A DNA stretch of 64,000 nt from the NCBI GenBank assembly GCA_020740775.1, contig JAHEWK010000006.1:2356001-2420000 (forward strand), given 5' to 3'. A program made the translations under genes and the position numbers. The notes under the pieces are model-generated. The model was not told where the DNA came from, made no database searches, and was given only the letters and a program-made list of their open reading frames with translations. Origin of the DNA: Ilyonectria destructans (lineage: Eukaryota; Ascomycota; Sordariomycetes; Hypocreales; Nectriaceae). Positions within the stretch are counted from its first letter, which is position 1, and each line of letters opens with the position of its first letter. This document shows positions 31,150-44,728 of this stretch, piece after piece.

Positions 31150-31887
31150 ATGGAGGGCCGCAAAGACCTTAGACTTGTCGTACCCGTCACCGAGCCAGGC
31201 AAGGCGGGGCCGGAGGCTTCGGATCAGGAGCAGCCTCACATATCCGCCTCGAAGCGTCGACACGCTACCGTATACGATGTCGTAGCCGGTAAGTCAAAGC
31301 GTTCTCTTAGCATCACGTGAAGCTCACTGTATGCAGGAAAGGTATCATATAGCCAGGGTCCTCGATCCGAGGAAACGTTGCCCCTGCCAACTAATCCAAA
31401 GATCATCAAATATTCGACCAAGGAAATCCCGTTGGCACCCGACGAAGTTCTGTTCAGGCGCAAAGATGCACCGGTGCGCTACGTGGAGCATGACATCTAC
31501 TACGCACATGAGCGGGACCTACCCCGCGGAGGGCAGGATGTGTTGCCTGAAAGCGATCTACTCAAGGCCATCCACAGCTACGCGAGTGCGTTTTATAGCT
31601 CAAAGAGTCGTGATCGCCATTCCATCGGCGATATGAACGTAGCTGGGCGGAGCATGGATGAGACGGCGCTCCTAGCGTTTGGAATCCTGCTTGAGGAAGC
31701 GGGCAAGGAGGTCCTTGGCCGGAGGGGCGACCTAGTCTTCACCGAGGGCGCTGACGATGCTCCTGGTGAGGGTGAGGGTGGAGATGAGGTGGCGCGCGAG
31801 GACGCTCGCATCGTTGGGCATCATGACGTTGCGCTGAGGAGGAGGGGACCGAAGCGAAGGAAAGTCGCGGATACCGACGACGAGTAA
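31150..31887 (+). CDS. uncharacterised, probably nuclear protein
   Basis: Exons 31150-31288 and 31337-31887, with one 48-nt intron, give 229 aa. The first exon starts MEGRKDLRLVVP and holds a basic SKRRH segment. The core (VRYVEHDIYYAHERDLP, then a helical SDLLKAIHSYASAFYSS and DETALLAFGILLEEAGKE) looks like a folded helical domain with normal codon use. The C-terminus is low complexity (GEGEGGDE), then basic and acidic (PKRRKVADTDDE) with a PKRRKV-type nuclear localisation signal. I recognise no named family. Shared promoter space with a DNA-repair gene and the localisation signal make a chromatin or nucleolar role plausible, but that is inference. Confidence 0.75.
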
Positions 31888-33370
31888 TCTTGGAGGATGG
31901 AGGCTCGACCAGAAACAATGGAACTGAAACTAGCGGCCACGCCCGGAGCGCCGGGGGTTGCGTATGGTTGCTCGCTTCCCACCCATTGACATCTTGGTGT
32001 TCGTTAGCGATCGACACGCCCGCTACCCAAGCGAAGAACCTTGCTTGGGCATCAATACCTTGGGACGAGATCATCCTTCACGGCAAGAGAATATGGATCA
32101 ACACATGACTTGAAGGTGTTTGATATTCTGACTAAATTAACCGAAGAGCAGTTGTGGTTGCCACCTACCCAACGGAGGTTGTGGATATTCCGTGATATGA
32201 AGATCGCGCTTTGGGCGCGTTATTCTGGTCGTCAGTTGCCCCGGGTCCTTGCGCTCCGAGTGCGATCGCGAAACCTACGAATCGCATCAATTCCTTCTTC
32301 TAGTGCCTCTTTTCTCAAGGATCAGCAGCTTGTCAGTTCTGGGATGCGCTCACCCCGTTGCAGCCGCGCGGCTTAGCTCGTGAGGCACCGCTCAAACACA
32401 TGCAACCTCGTAGGGCTCACGAAGACCCTGCGTACATGATGGCTGAACGCCCGGCTCGAGACATGGATAGGTATACGTACTATGTACGGGGACTTTGGGG
32501 CGGTCTTCGGCCCGGGGTATAGCTAGTTGCGCTCAAACCAAAGATCCTAGAAAATGGTTCGATTTTCTGTGGTCTAGATCGGGACTACGATTGCTCGGCT
32601 TTGGCAGGGCGAACGACTAAGACCCATTCACAAATCATTATAGATCCGGGGTATGATCTTCTTCTGCTAAACGCGTATGGGTAATTGGGTAGTTACATGT
32701 CTGTGCATTGACTCGTGTGCATGCCGTTAGGAGAAAATGTCAGATTCTTTGTTCCAAATCGACTCCAGGGTACGGAGTCTACGGATGATCGGCCTGGATT
32801 TAGTCAAGACTCGGCACCCAATCTATGTGTCTTAGCTACACCGATCGACAAGGAACTGGGAACCAGAGTTATATTCCGAGACCGACTTGAACGGTGGTGG
32901 CGAGTCAGTAATCCTGTCAATATGCTCTGGGGTCTCTTATAGAATGCCGCCTTAAACTTACGGATCCTACACTGTGGTCGATGTCACTTTAACCATCAAG
33001 CTACCTAATTACCCCAGGCTTAAGTTGACGGGCTAATTAGCCATTAGCAAACTATTTGTTGTACGCACAGTAACATCTCGCGCATGTATCTCAAAGTCTC
33101 ACAACCTAATCGAGTCGGGAATTGTATGTAGGACCATTGTCAGTTATCGCGTCGTGACGTGTCATGCATCTCGTATTAATTCGTTTAAATCAACAAAAGT
33201 ATGGCTGCAAGCTGCACCTGGTCAACCACCAAGCTAGAAGGAAAAACAGGCCACCGAGTCTCAACTTGAAACGCAGCTACCCAGAATCTGAGTAATTCTC
33301 CGTAGCCACAGTCTTAAGTAACCGCCGAATGGTGATCCTTACCTCGCCGAGGCTTAGCTTACCTGCCCAC

Positions 33371-33384
33371 CTACTACGTAGTAG
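33371..33384. repeat. palindrome CTACTACGTAGTAG, copy 1
   Basis: Perfect 14-nt palindrome in the gene desert. An identical 14-nt sequence occurs at 49939-49952, and its 10-nt core ACTACGTAGT also at 40018-40027. All three lie in non-coding DNA. Confidence 0.9.
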
Positions 33385-36300
33385 TTCACAGCCTCAGCTG
33401 TTCAGTCAGCGCCACGGATTTCGAGTGCCGTTAGCTAGGGCGATGGAGGCGCGAGCGCACAATACTACTTACTGCACATGGTAAGCAAGGCTTCCGTGGA
33501 CCATTGGCCCTGGACATTGGATTGGACAGACAGGGACAGAAGCTCACGGCTGATGCTTGCGTGGCCCGGTTCAACTCCACAGCGAGCGCCTCGCCAGCCT
33601 CCCATTTCATCAAGGTCATCTCGACATTTCCACCCCGGACGCACCTCAAAGCCCTTCCTTCTAGGGTTGACCGGGGTGCCGTGGTACGTACCGTGAAGCA
33701 CGGAATTTGGCAAGGATCAGATCATGACAAGCCACCAGCATCCGGCCCCGAGGCCTCGCACATGGCGGTATGACATGGTCCGGTCACGATCGTCAGGCGG
33801 CCAACTTAATTATTCCTAGTCGACCGCGGGAAACTCAGGTCAGGTGGAGACGAGGAAGTCACGGGAGCATTTGAGGCATGGGCGGCTAGTCGCTTGCAAT
33901 TGCTCGCAGGTCAACCACCATATGTCGACGCCTCCTGCAAGGTATCGCAGCGCCAGCCAAGGCAAGTAATGCCTCATCACATCACATGGCCTCAATCTCG
34001 GTCAGAGGAGCATGGTCAGAGGAATGGAGACATGGCCTCATGCTGAGCCTTGGAAATGGGGAAACCGCAGCGCCTGCACAGCAACCCCTGTCAACACAAA
34101 GGCGTACATACACGGCGTTCAAACACCACGCTTGCGCGCGCGCCCGCGTTCCCCCCGTCGCCGTCTCCACATTTGTGCTTGTCGACACTCGGGTTTTCCT
34201 TGTTGTTGATACCGATGCGTCAAATGCATCACCAACACGTGTGACAGATGCAACCTCAATCTGGATGTCGAAGACGAATGTTGCTTCTGTGCCGTTTTGT
34301 GGCGCACCGACGGCACTTTTGCCGCCTTTGGCTCCAAGCGCGGACAATAAGGCAAGAAGAAGCAAAAGGAGAAAACACTCCTATCGGGTGTACCACAAAG
34401 TCCAGAGAATTGGGATGGATCCGTGCTCTGTACTTCGCTCGGACTTTGGATGGCGTCCGTTCGTACTATGTACTGCATACATTCGCGTTTGGAAGCCCTT
34501 GTATACTTGACGGGTCAGCAACATTAGCTTTTTATCATGTGTCGCGTTCATCCGTCGAAAAGCGATTCCGGTGAGGATGCTCATTGGGTATGCTTGGAGC
34601 ATAATGTACGGGAAGCTCGGCGACTACAGTCCCATGACCTGTATCTCACAAGCATCATCGTCATAACGTGATCAGGAAAAACTGGACCAATCCTCATCTC
34701 GGTAGCCGGGGTGGGTGACGGAGATGCTGCTTTCGTAGGAACCGTGAGATTTGACATGGGGGCGAGATCGAGCATCAGGGATGGTCCAGTTTAGGTGTGT
34801 TTGCGACTCACATAACTGACGATGAAACTGTTCCCGTCCACTGCTGCAGCATATGCGGGAGTCTTTAGGTTTTTGTATGTATGCATTATGCACCAGGCAC
34901 AAGACCATCTGACGGGGATGCGCGCTGTCTCTGCATCATTCTCAAGTGATTAATGCCCATGTTCCCAATCGGCCAGGCTCAGAAAGCGCTGCTCGCGGCA
35001 TTTGGACTGAGAAGGGCCAAAGACCAGGTCAATGGCGCACTGACTGTCGCTGTTGGTTTGCGCATTGTTCCCGAGGTAAGTAGCGGGCGCTGGATTCGTA
35101 TGGGAATCGTACGACCATGGACAACTTGAGAGTTCAGCCGTTGAATCCTGGGGGAAGACGCGACTAGCTTCTCTTGGGTAACAGTGAGGACACGCTCTAA
35201 CCGAAAACGGTTGCGCGCTTGCTAACGGGTGTGTCAAACCTGACAGGTCATATTTGAAGTACCCAGGAACCTCCTCGGCGAATAGCTCACCGAGCTGAGA
35301 AGCCGCCGTTTGTCTCACAAACCGGACGGAATAGGATAAAACAAAGTAAGTTGTTTGCGCAAGAGGGGAGATAACTGCAACCCTTGGTTTTTGAGAGTCT
35401 CATAAATCCAGACCTAGTCTGCGCCATAAGATCATGCTGATGTCAAAGCCAGGCAAGGCGCTCAACTTTGAGCCTCAACCATAATCACCTAGATTCCACT
35501 AAAAAGAAGCATGGTGGTGAACCAAATCCACGGGCCTTCCAACCGAGCGGGACGTTTATTGACTGGAGTACTGTGCTTGGCGGCCAGGGAACGTTGATCA
35601 TGAGACTTCGGCTCCCGGTTGCCTTTGGACCCCTGTAGTACCAGCAATGCGGATTTCCCCTCTGCCGCGCCAAGCTGGGTCATCATTGAGACAACAACGA
35701 CCGCTGTGAGGCAACTACATTGGTGTTGAGCGCTACTTGCCGTAGAGACTACTCGGCTGATACGAGTCGAGATAAGAAGCCCCCTGCTATGTATTACCCC
35801 TCTTTGCATAACAATTGAACGAGTCCAAGATCCTGGCCTGAGACTTTTGGGGGTGTTTCTAGGGACCCTTGCGTTAGTTGCCGCGTTGTTGAGACAAGAA
35901 GAACCACCAAACGTCATTAAACGTCATTAACGACCCCAAGAATTTCTTTGGCAAAAGAAAATAATAAAGTTCCGAACCGCCGTGGGAAGTCGAATCCGGG
36001 AACTAAGACCGACGGACTGGTGGGGAAGCCAGAAACATGGCCGACCATTGAAGGAAGAATTCAATTCTAGAAAGCACAAGCTTTTCGCGGCCTATTCCCA
36101 GGCATTGTTGATTGTTCTGGAACGTCGCAAGCCAATGCGAATGACGTCGACTTCAACGAACTGTGTGGGTGGAACCTATAGTCGACTCTAGCAATTCAAG
36201 TATGGTGTGTCAGCGGCGACCGGCAAGCGGCGGTCTACACATTTCGGGTCAGAGGCAAGCCTCAGCCAGGCCGTTTGCTGATTCAAGCTCTGCCATCCGT

Positions 36301-39300
36301 CGACGGTGCAAGCGAAATGATGACAAGGGCGCTGCGAAACCTCGCGTCGGAAAACGTGGCTGCACGGGCAGCGAGCCCGTCGACACTGGCTGCATGAACG
36401 GATCGGGGACTTTGCCTGCATGGGCGCTGCGCCGTAGCGTCCAGTAGGCCTAGCAACACCATTCGTGCATATCGACCGCCGGCTGCGACACACTCGGGCT
36501 CCTGGTTGGCCGGCTTCCCGGGGCTTGATCAGGACGACGCAAGCTGAAAGATCAATAGCCGCGCCGACCGGTCTGGAGGCGGCGCGCAGGAGGAGGCTGC
36601 GACATGCATGTCCCCGTGGCCCAGGATCGTCACCGACGACATGGACTCGGCTCCTCTGGCGTCTCAGGGGGAGGCGACCTTGTTTGGCCCCTGGCGACGC
36701 CTCATCAGTCCTAAAAGGCGGTAAATGGCGTATTTCGTAGACTCGGCGTGAGAACCGGGGACGCGACTCGACAACACAGGATCGTGAGTGGCGTCGTCCC
36801 CTTCCCGCGCCCTGGGTCGGGTTGACATATTATTCGTATACCCGGCCTTTTGCTCAACTGCCAGAGCCTGGCATACGGCGCCCCCTGACCAATGCGGCCG
36901 CTAAAACCCCAACACCTTGTCATGGCTCAGAGCCACGCTCCCGCCACGTTTTTTACAGGCTGAGCCGAGACGGATTAGCCTGTACTGTGCAGTAGACTCT
37001 GCGAGGGTCTCAGCACCAGCTGCAGGGTCATGACAGTCTCGGGTTCGCGATTTGCTCAGTGACGAGCGGGTGTGTGGGTGTGCAAGGGACGCAAGGGACG
37101 CAACGGGCGCAAATTGGGAGGCGATGATGCCTCCAGCAACGCGGCGCTCGTTCGTACCTAGAAGGACGGCGGAACGCACTAGGAATACGACGACGGACAC
37201 GCGGTTTCTTGGCCACGGCGGCGACGGCCAGTCGCTCTAGCGTCGCCGCCCTCTGTCTCTGTTGAATCAGACTTGACTGGTGGTGGTGGGCAGTTGTACC
37301 GATACACCAGAGCCAGCGGCCACAATGGCTGCTGCTAAAATGTTCCAGGCGCCGGAGTGGACGAAGGAACCGATTCCGCGCCGCGCCGGCCCGTGGACGG
37401 CTTAGAACTTGGGGCGGGTTGCTTAGAGCTGACTCGTCGAGTTTTGCTTTTTCCTTCCATGGTTCCTTTTTCCCAAAGTTCTGGCGTCGGGCGCCCGCCC
37501 CGAACAAGGACCGCAGGCCGCGCAGCAAAACTCCGGGGGAAGGATGCGACAGCATCGCTTGGTATCGTCTCTGAGAGGCTCGTCTGTCCCGGTCCCGTGT
37601 CGTCGGTGCCCTCCCGCGTCGCCCCCCGTGACGGGTGTGGCGGCTCAATCCTCACCAGTAACCGTCGCCTACAGCCATGTCTCGAAGTGCGGCGTTTCCC
37701 GGGCAAATTGCATAGTACATCCGACCTTGCACTCTCCAGACAGCGACTGCTAGTCTCGGCCAAGAGAATCCGGATGAAGACATCTTCACTCACCGGATGG
37801 CGATGTCATCGGTCAGTTCAGGGGAGCCTGGAGGCTCGTGTTGTCACCGGTACATGGAGCGTATACGTAAATATACCGACCGTGTAACTTGGGCCTTGGC
37901 CGCGAGTTTCGCCTGTGCTGTCCAACCAAGGCCTGACAGCCACGTCCTTAGCTCTCTTCTTGTTGCCTCCCTCCCCTTGTCTCGTCACACCTGGACGAAT
38001 GGTCACTGTGGTCATCGTCGCACTAGCCAACGACGCTATTCAACTAAATACCATCCTGTCAACTAGCGGCGTCCCAGCGATCTGGATTCTGGAAAACTGG
38101 GAAGCAGACGGCAGCCATCACCGTCGCTGGGGGTCGGTCCCGCACCCATTGAAAGGGAGGCTAAGTCAAATTGCGGGCAATCAAAAAGCAAATGATATTG
38201 GCAGTAGAAGGGACGCATATGTTCGACCCGACACAGGTGCCGCACTGCGTACTGATACCTACTACGTACCTCAGACGGTTTCTATCCCCACGCCTCCGAC
38301 GTTGGAGCGTTCGCTTCCCATTCCCGGGCTGCACGCTAGAAGGACCTCTGGAAAGACCCCGGAATGGCTCAGGCCTCATCGGTGATGAGAGGGCAACCGA
38401 GTTGATCATCCCACAGGCAGTTCCGAGAGGGTGCTTGCTGGAGGGGAAGCCAGTGGCGTCATCGAGAGCCCTGACCTTCTTCACCGGAACTCGGCGAGGT
38501 GGCATGAAGACGGCGAAATTCGACGTCTTACAATCGGGCATATCGTGATCGACGGCTTGTCTGGAAGTCATCGGATCCGCGATGCAGGCCTCTAAGCTAG
38601 GATATGTATCCTCCTCTAGTTTTGCTCGGGATCCATGCCAAACTCAGTTATGTAGCCGCCTCGGTCAGATAGCGAGGGGACCGAGGATATCGTCAAACAC
38701 CAACCACTGGATATCCGGGCCCCCGCAACCTCAGAGTCAAGGCCCTGTCCATGGCCTGTGTTCTTGGATGGCCCTCGCACCCATGCAAGGCTGTCGAAGT
38801 TTTACCATCAGATCAGGGGATAGGTTTGCTAGCGTGACACAAGCGAGTTCCCTTTGACCAGCAACTGAGACGGAGTGGAGGACATAGCTACAGAGCCGTG
38901 GAGGGAGGGGTTGGGCTCTGAAAGCGCCGATTGCTAGCTGATCGGTGCTCGAAATGGCCATGTTACATGCTAGTTCATGTCCGTGTCGGTGGCAAGGGAG
39001 ACGAAGCTGCAGTGGCTTCCGTCGCTTTGCGGGGGCGGCACTGAAGCCCAGGATTTGCAGGATTTGGGCTCGGGCTTGGGGAAGTTGGGCACGAAAACGC
39101 CACAGATGGTAACTCGATTGATGCAAACCCGCCGCCAGAACCCCGGATCGACATAATTTACTCAGGGCGCCCGCATCAAAAATAAGCGATGTTGCAACTC
39201 GCAAGCTGGAAGCGTGCAAGCGCGTGGCCAGGCTGGGCAAGTGAGCAACGGCTGGTTGGCAGTCATGGTTGGTTGCGTAGATCCTATGCAAGGTACCTTC

Positions 39301-42300
39301 CCAGACCGACACCGTCGTTATAGAGTGAGTGATTGACTCGGTCGATTTGGAACATCCAGGCCAGGGTTGGGTCATACGGCGAGTTTGATCGAGCGCAGGT
39401 TTGAGGCCGCCGGTGTGCACGACGGCCGCGCGGGACCCATTCGTGCTCGCGACTCTGGCATCGGTAAACGTCGCATGGCAGAGTTTATGCGCCATGTCGG
39501 ACGGGACACGGACTGTCGGTTGACGCATGCCGAAATGCTCGCAAAACGCACGTAATGCACGCAATGCATCTGTCCGCCTCCAGCAGCAATGGCGTTGCGC
39601 AGAATTGCATCTTTGACCTGGAGCCGTTGGCCTGGTGCGTGGAAAGGCCGCCAATCCTGACAGTGGCTCAACTCCGGAGATGAGGTCATGTTCCAGAAAC
39701 CTTCAGCGCAGGGGAGTCGGTTACATGGTGACTTGGCGCCTCCGATGGGACACCCATTCTTTGAGGGTCTTTTTTTTCTTTTTGGGAGGGGTTCTCGGGC
39801 TCCCTCCACACGGCTTCGGGAGGGGGTGGGAGATGAAAACCGGTGGATCTTGACAAAGTCCGCAAAGCCACATGGGAAACCAGGACAGCTGCCCAGGTTG
39901 TCCAAGACCAGGTCCGCAACTGCGTATAGTACCGGTACGAGGGCGTCCGTAATAGTACCTCGTACATAGAGTGCTAGCAGAACTGGAGTGGCCATGGTTA
40001 TGCCCTTGAGTGGTCTTACTACGTAGTGCGTGCTAATCGAGACAGAGCCCCACAAGAAAGCAAAGATGCATCGCTGATGCCGAGAATGGACCTCGAACGC
40101 AATGGAGGGCCAAAGGGAAGAGGCGGTGACGGACGGGTGAAGACGGGTGAAGGCTGACGAACTTTGGATGCTATTCAGTAGTCAGCCTGGGCGCAGAGAA
40201 ATTCTACTAGCTGTGCCTTGTTAATTAGGCGGTCGGTTGTTGAGAGTTGGTGCCAGCAAGCAACGGCCGCGTCAGGCCGGACCAGTCGGTCAGCGTCGAG
40301 GGTAGCTGAGCGGATGGAGCTCGCTCCGGAGTACGGAGAGTCATGACCTGAAAACTGTGATTGATTGGAACAATGAACTGTTAGCTGTTGGTCTTGGCCC
40401 GTGTCCAGGGTCGTCGTAATTATTACCAAATTTACGAGCGACATGCCGTTGATTCCATGATGCCCCATCGATGGAATCGACGCCCATCTTAGCCCATATT
40501 GCCTGCAACAGAGATTAGTTTCACGAGTGTGCCACCCAGAGGCGCGTGCGTTGTCGTAGGCCATTGGAATAATGACAGCCATGACGCTCAATGACACACA
40601 GGGCACTGCAGCTAAGGAAATCCATGATGGGGCTCGAATCGACCATCGACATCGGTCATGGGCGATGGTATTTGTGATGGATGCGGCCTTGTCCTTCGGT
40701 CCCGACCCCGAGTCGCACATCCACCTGCACTGCTTTGCCCTGTATGTACCCTGCACCCTGCAATCAGCGATGATCCCGTCCGCTGCTTCGGAGAAGCTTC
40801 GAAGCCCGCCAGACGCTCGTCATCCCAGCCCACTCGGCGCCCATTGGACCCTCGCGCCAAGGTTGGTCCACCGAAATCTCCCAGTCCTCACTGTATCGTA
40901 TCAGATTACGCGCAGCCCTTAGTTAGAGGGACTGTCTAGCTTTTCTTCATTCTTCTTCCCACTCCCGTGGCTATTTCTGGTAACCAGCGGTCGGAGAAGA
41001 TTGAAAGATTCATCCGGGTTGGGGCCATCGGCCAACCTAATGCAATCTGTCTGAAGTGGTGGCCGCGGCAATCATGACACAAGAGACTTGTAATACCAAC
41101 TGGCGTTCCGCGCCGAGCGCTTGTACTCTAGTTTGGGGTTAAGGCGGACGGAAGCGATGCAATGCACACCGCATGGTGACCCAACAACGGTGCAGGAACG
41201 AGACGAGTTCTGGGCCATTGGCTGGTGAATCTGGTGATTGCGTTGGCTGTCAAAGAGTCGCTGATGCCGATGATGGGTCGGGATTGCGTTGTGATGTGAT
41301 GCTAGGCCAGCCATGTACCGATTGGATGACATGAGGCTCACATCTGATCAGGTGCAGCAAGAATGTCAAGGCGTTGAAGGTCCTGCACGTCGGTTATCCG
41401 CCTGCATGTACCGTACATACGTATCCCGTGTTAGCGGATGGGATCGACAATGCCCGTTTGCTGGGTCGCAGCTAGCAGTTAGTATGGGCTGTGACTTGCG
41501 GCCGACCCGACGACGACGTTTTTTTTCAGTCGGTCTGGGCCGCTCGGTGCTTGATGTTGGTTGGCTAGCTCGTCTTGCTCGTCCCATTCCTTGAATCTTC
41601 TGCGCATGCTCCCGCATGAGCGCGCCTACCACGGCACTGACTCAGGATCTGCGACGTGAATGATTTTATTATGGTGAATTCATTTCGTCATCCATTGATC
41701 GGTCTGCTGGTCCATGTTGCGAGGGATGGGCTAGCAGAGGGCTCTGACCGCCTGGTGGCCAGCCTGGCCATGCGATCAAGTATTTGGTCGCGGCGTTTCC
41801 TTGGCTCAGCATGAGGTCAATGCTTCTCATTACATGAGTGGATGAGGGATGGAAGGATCGATGGTGGGCAGAGAATGCGCAAGTACGTATTTTCGGCGGC
41901 ACGACCGAGGATGAGGCGGATGGCGGCGGACTAAGATGACGGACGGGTACCTGGATTTCAGCTCAAACGGGACGGACTCAATCCCAAAAACGGCCAGAAG
42001 CAGAGGAGGAGGACTGCCTGCCGCCACGCGCGCCTCAAGTTTCCTGTCTGGTTGTGGCAATCAATGAGGGTTTTCTGGCGAGTGAGGCCGCCTCTGCGCT
42101 CCGTGCTCTGTGGCTTGGCTTTGCGACCTGTGTCTCTTCAGCAGCTGCAGCAGCTGGTCACTTTCTGCGCCTGCACACACTCGGAAACTTTCCCTGTCTT
42201 TGGTCTCTTTCCCTCGGCCCCGCTTCCAGCAGGTAGGGTCACTGCTGGTACATTGCCATCCCCCAAACCAGCCCCTCACGTGGCACCGCAGCTCGCAGCT

Positions 42301-42899
42301 CCCACCACCAGTCGCCCACCACCACCACCACCTCCGTTCCGCGACACACGGACCCTACACGAAGGAGCGCGCTGATGTAGTGACCTGTACGCTGGCTGGG
42401 CTGTCGTACGGAGGTACACATGTATCGGTCGCTATCGGGGTGGGATGTGGGTTGCGGGTTGCGCGTTGCGCGTGGTGGGATGGATGATGGATGATGGCTG
42501 ATAGCTGATGGATGGACGTCCCCCCAATCCTTCCAACTATCCGACCACGCTCGCTGTTCCATGTTATCCCGCCGCATCCTGTCCATCGTCCATCCCACCT
42601 CCTCCATCCGTAATCACGACGCCTACTCCAACCCCGGAGGAACAAAGGGTACGCCCATAACCGTATCCTTCGCGCCATAATTCGTCGTGCTACGTACATA
42701 GTACTCACGGCCGGGCTGAATTAGGCCTGGACCTAGACCCGGACCAGGACCTGGAAGGCTGGACAGGCCCAGGATGTCGACGCATTTCACACCCCGGAGG
42801 CTTCGCTGACTGACTGCCTAATAATGGGCACCCCAAGCAGCTCCAAGCACAGTCACGCATCCACGAGATCAAATGTACCCACTGTAGTTTCGAAACCTC

Positions 42900-44728
42900 A
42901 CAGAAATCCAGCGTGGTGGAGCTCCCCTCCGGACCCGTCGCGCGCTACTCGACGCCCATGGTGCTGCGCGGACTCCACGCCACTTCGGCCTCCTCCTCCA
43001 CCACCACCACCACCAGCCCTCCACCCAGTGTGTCCACCTGGTCCGTGGTCCAGCTTGCGGGCCACGCTCGCTCTCGACGCTGCACGCTCCTCCTTCCATC
43101 TCCCGTTCTTTTTTGCGCGTCTCCGGGGTGCTCTGGCTGGTCTGTCTCCTATGGCCTGGCTCCTGTGGCTAAGCGTAACTAGTGGCTGCGGCACCTACTT
43201 CGTACATACTGCTATGGCTGCTCGGGTGCATCCACGACCGCGCCGTTGGCTGGTCTCTGGCCTGCCTCGCCTTGCCCGCCACTTTCCAGTCTTTCCTCTG
43301 CCTCGTCCTAAACTTGCGGTGTTGAGTTGGCGTGCGTCGTCGCATCTCGCGCTTGCTTGCTTGCTTTTTTCCTGTTCTGCACTGCTCCCACTTGACCTGA
43401 CCTGCTTGCTTGCTTGCTTCCGCTCCCCAATTCCCTCCTCATACGACTACGCCCCCCCTCCCTCCCAACTCCATCACATCCATCTCACCTGGCCTGGTGC
43501 GGCAGTAACTGACCGGCCGACCGAACTTCTTTGTCATTCATCACGCCCAATATCCACCCCCCGCTGGACCCTTCGCCTCCGCCCAGCCCTCCCAGCAAGG
43601 CCTCAGCCGAAGCGCACGACCGTTGCCATTGCCCAGTCTTACGTAGCGGAGGTACCTCGCGCAAGCACTTACGCTGCAGAAGTACTTCGTACGGCCCTAA
43701 GGACCCCCCCTCTCCGAGTACCTGGCGGCCCTAGCCCAGGCGGTTCCAGGTACAGTGACTTTCGCCCACTCGCATCTCCAACGGCAGGCGTGTGGGTGGC
43801 AGAAAAAAACGGGCTCGCAGGGGACCTCCTCGACAACATCATCCCCAGTCGCCGCCTACAGCCAGGTTCTTCCACACCCCTGGGCCCTGCTAGCTTCTCC
43901 GACTGTCAAAAGTCGGCAGGGTCGGTTCATCAATTGGTTCCCAGTAGTCTCTAGCTGCTCGCGCACCCCCGGCTCAGACCGTCTTTTTGCTCTTGAGGCT
44001 GTTCCGGTCCCCAGTCCCAGCACCAGCGCCGGTGCGCCAGTCCTGCGTTTGCGCTCGCTCTCAACTCAACGTCGACATCATACTACGACCAACCAGACTG
44101 CATCCTAACTCGCCCATCCGTCAAACTCGGGCCTCTCCCAGACTTCCACTCACACCTCACACACCTCCCATTCTTCCTCTTCCGCTTCCGCCCTTCGTCT
44201 GTCGCCTCGCTTCGCCTCATCTCGCCCTCTCAGTCTTGCTTGCGGCGTCGCGTCTGCCCCACCGTCGCTGGTCGCTGGTCCCTGGACCGAGAGCTTGTCG
44301 AATCTCGTCTCTGCCCAACTGCTGATCCCGCCGCGCCGCCGGGGCCATCTGGGGGCTTGCACCTCACTGACTACTCGACACATCCTTCTCTCTTCAACAT
44401 CTACCAGTACTATTACATACCGTCTCTGTGTTGACAGTACGGAGTTGCGGTACTTCGTACTTGTCGTCATCCCCAGTCATTCCGGACACGCCCGCCCCCA
44501 TGCCGACCCGGTCTTGAACTGCCATTGCTGAAAGGGCCCAATTAACACCCGCCCCTCCAGCTCCCGACTACCAGGAAGCTTCACTCACTCCCCCGGGACC
44601 CTCGCGCCTCGCCTCCGCCAAAGCTCTCCATCCATGGCCACCGCCTCTCTGTGGTCCCAGCTTTTCTCTTCGCACTCCTGATTATGTGTGCAGGTACGAC
44701 TATACATATATAGCACACCAAGCCAAGC
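42900..44728 (+). promoter_or_regulatory. long C/T-rich leader or promoter of the Zn2Cys6 gene
   Basis: The plus strand is markedly pyrimidine-rich up to the ATG at 44729, with many short upstream ATG-initiated frames, including one of 376 codons (42824-43954). Large fungal regulators often have leaders of one kilobase or more with upstream open reading frames that limit translation. That is the most economical reading, but the transcription start is not visible. Confidence 0.4.

Larger units (their letters stand above)
31888..44728. other. 12.8-kb region without a supported gene
   Basis: The largest gap of the window. Many open frames exist, the longest being minus 38737-39654 (305 codons) and plus 42824-43954 (376 codons). 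Their translations are irregular, rich in Arg, Ser, Pro and Cys, lack domains, and overlap equally long frames on the other strand, as in GC-rich non-coding DNA. Perfect TAC/GTA palindromes recur (33371, 40018). From about 42.9 kb the plus strand becomes strongly C/T-rich, with GCTT repeats (about 43350-43420) and CCACC runs, consistent with a very long leader or promoter for the transcription factor at 44729. No tRNA or 5S gene was found. Confidence 0.45.

Noticed and set aside
33986..34510. 174-codon plus-strand frame
   Set aside because: Overlapping frames of similar length lie on both strands; no motif or splice-linked neighbour.
38737..39654. 305-codon open frame on the minus strand in the gene desert
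   Set aside because: The translation is irregular and rich in Arg, Ser, Ala and Cys, with no domain or repeat. It overlaps another long minus frame (39372-40055), as expected in GC-rich non-coding DNA.
42824..43954. 376-codon open frame on the plus strand
   Set aside because: Its Pro/Ser/Arg-rich translation follows from the C/T-rich leader composition; there are no motifs. It is treated as an upstream leader frame of the transcription factor.
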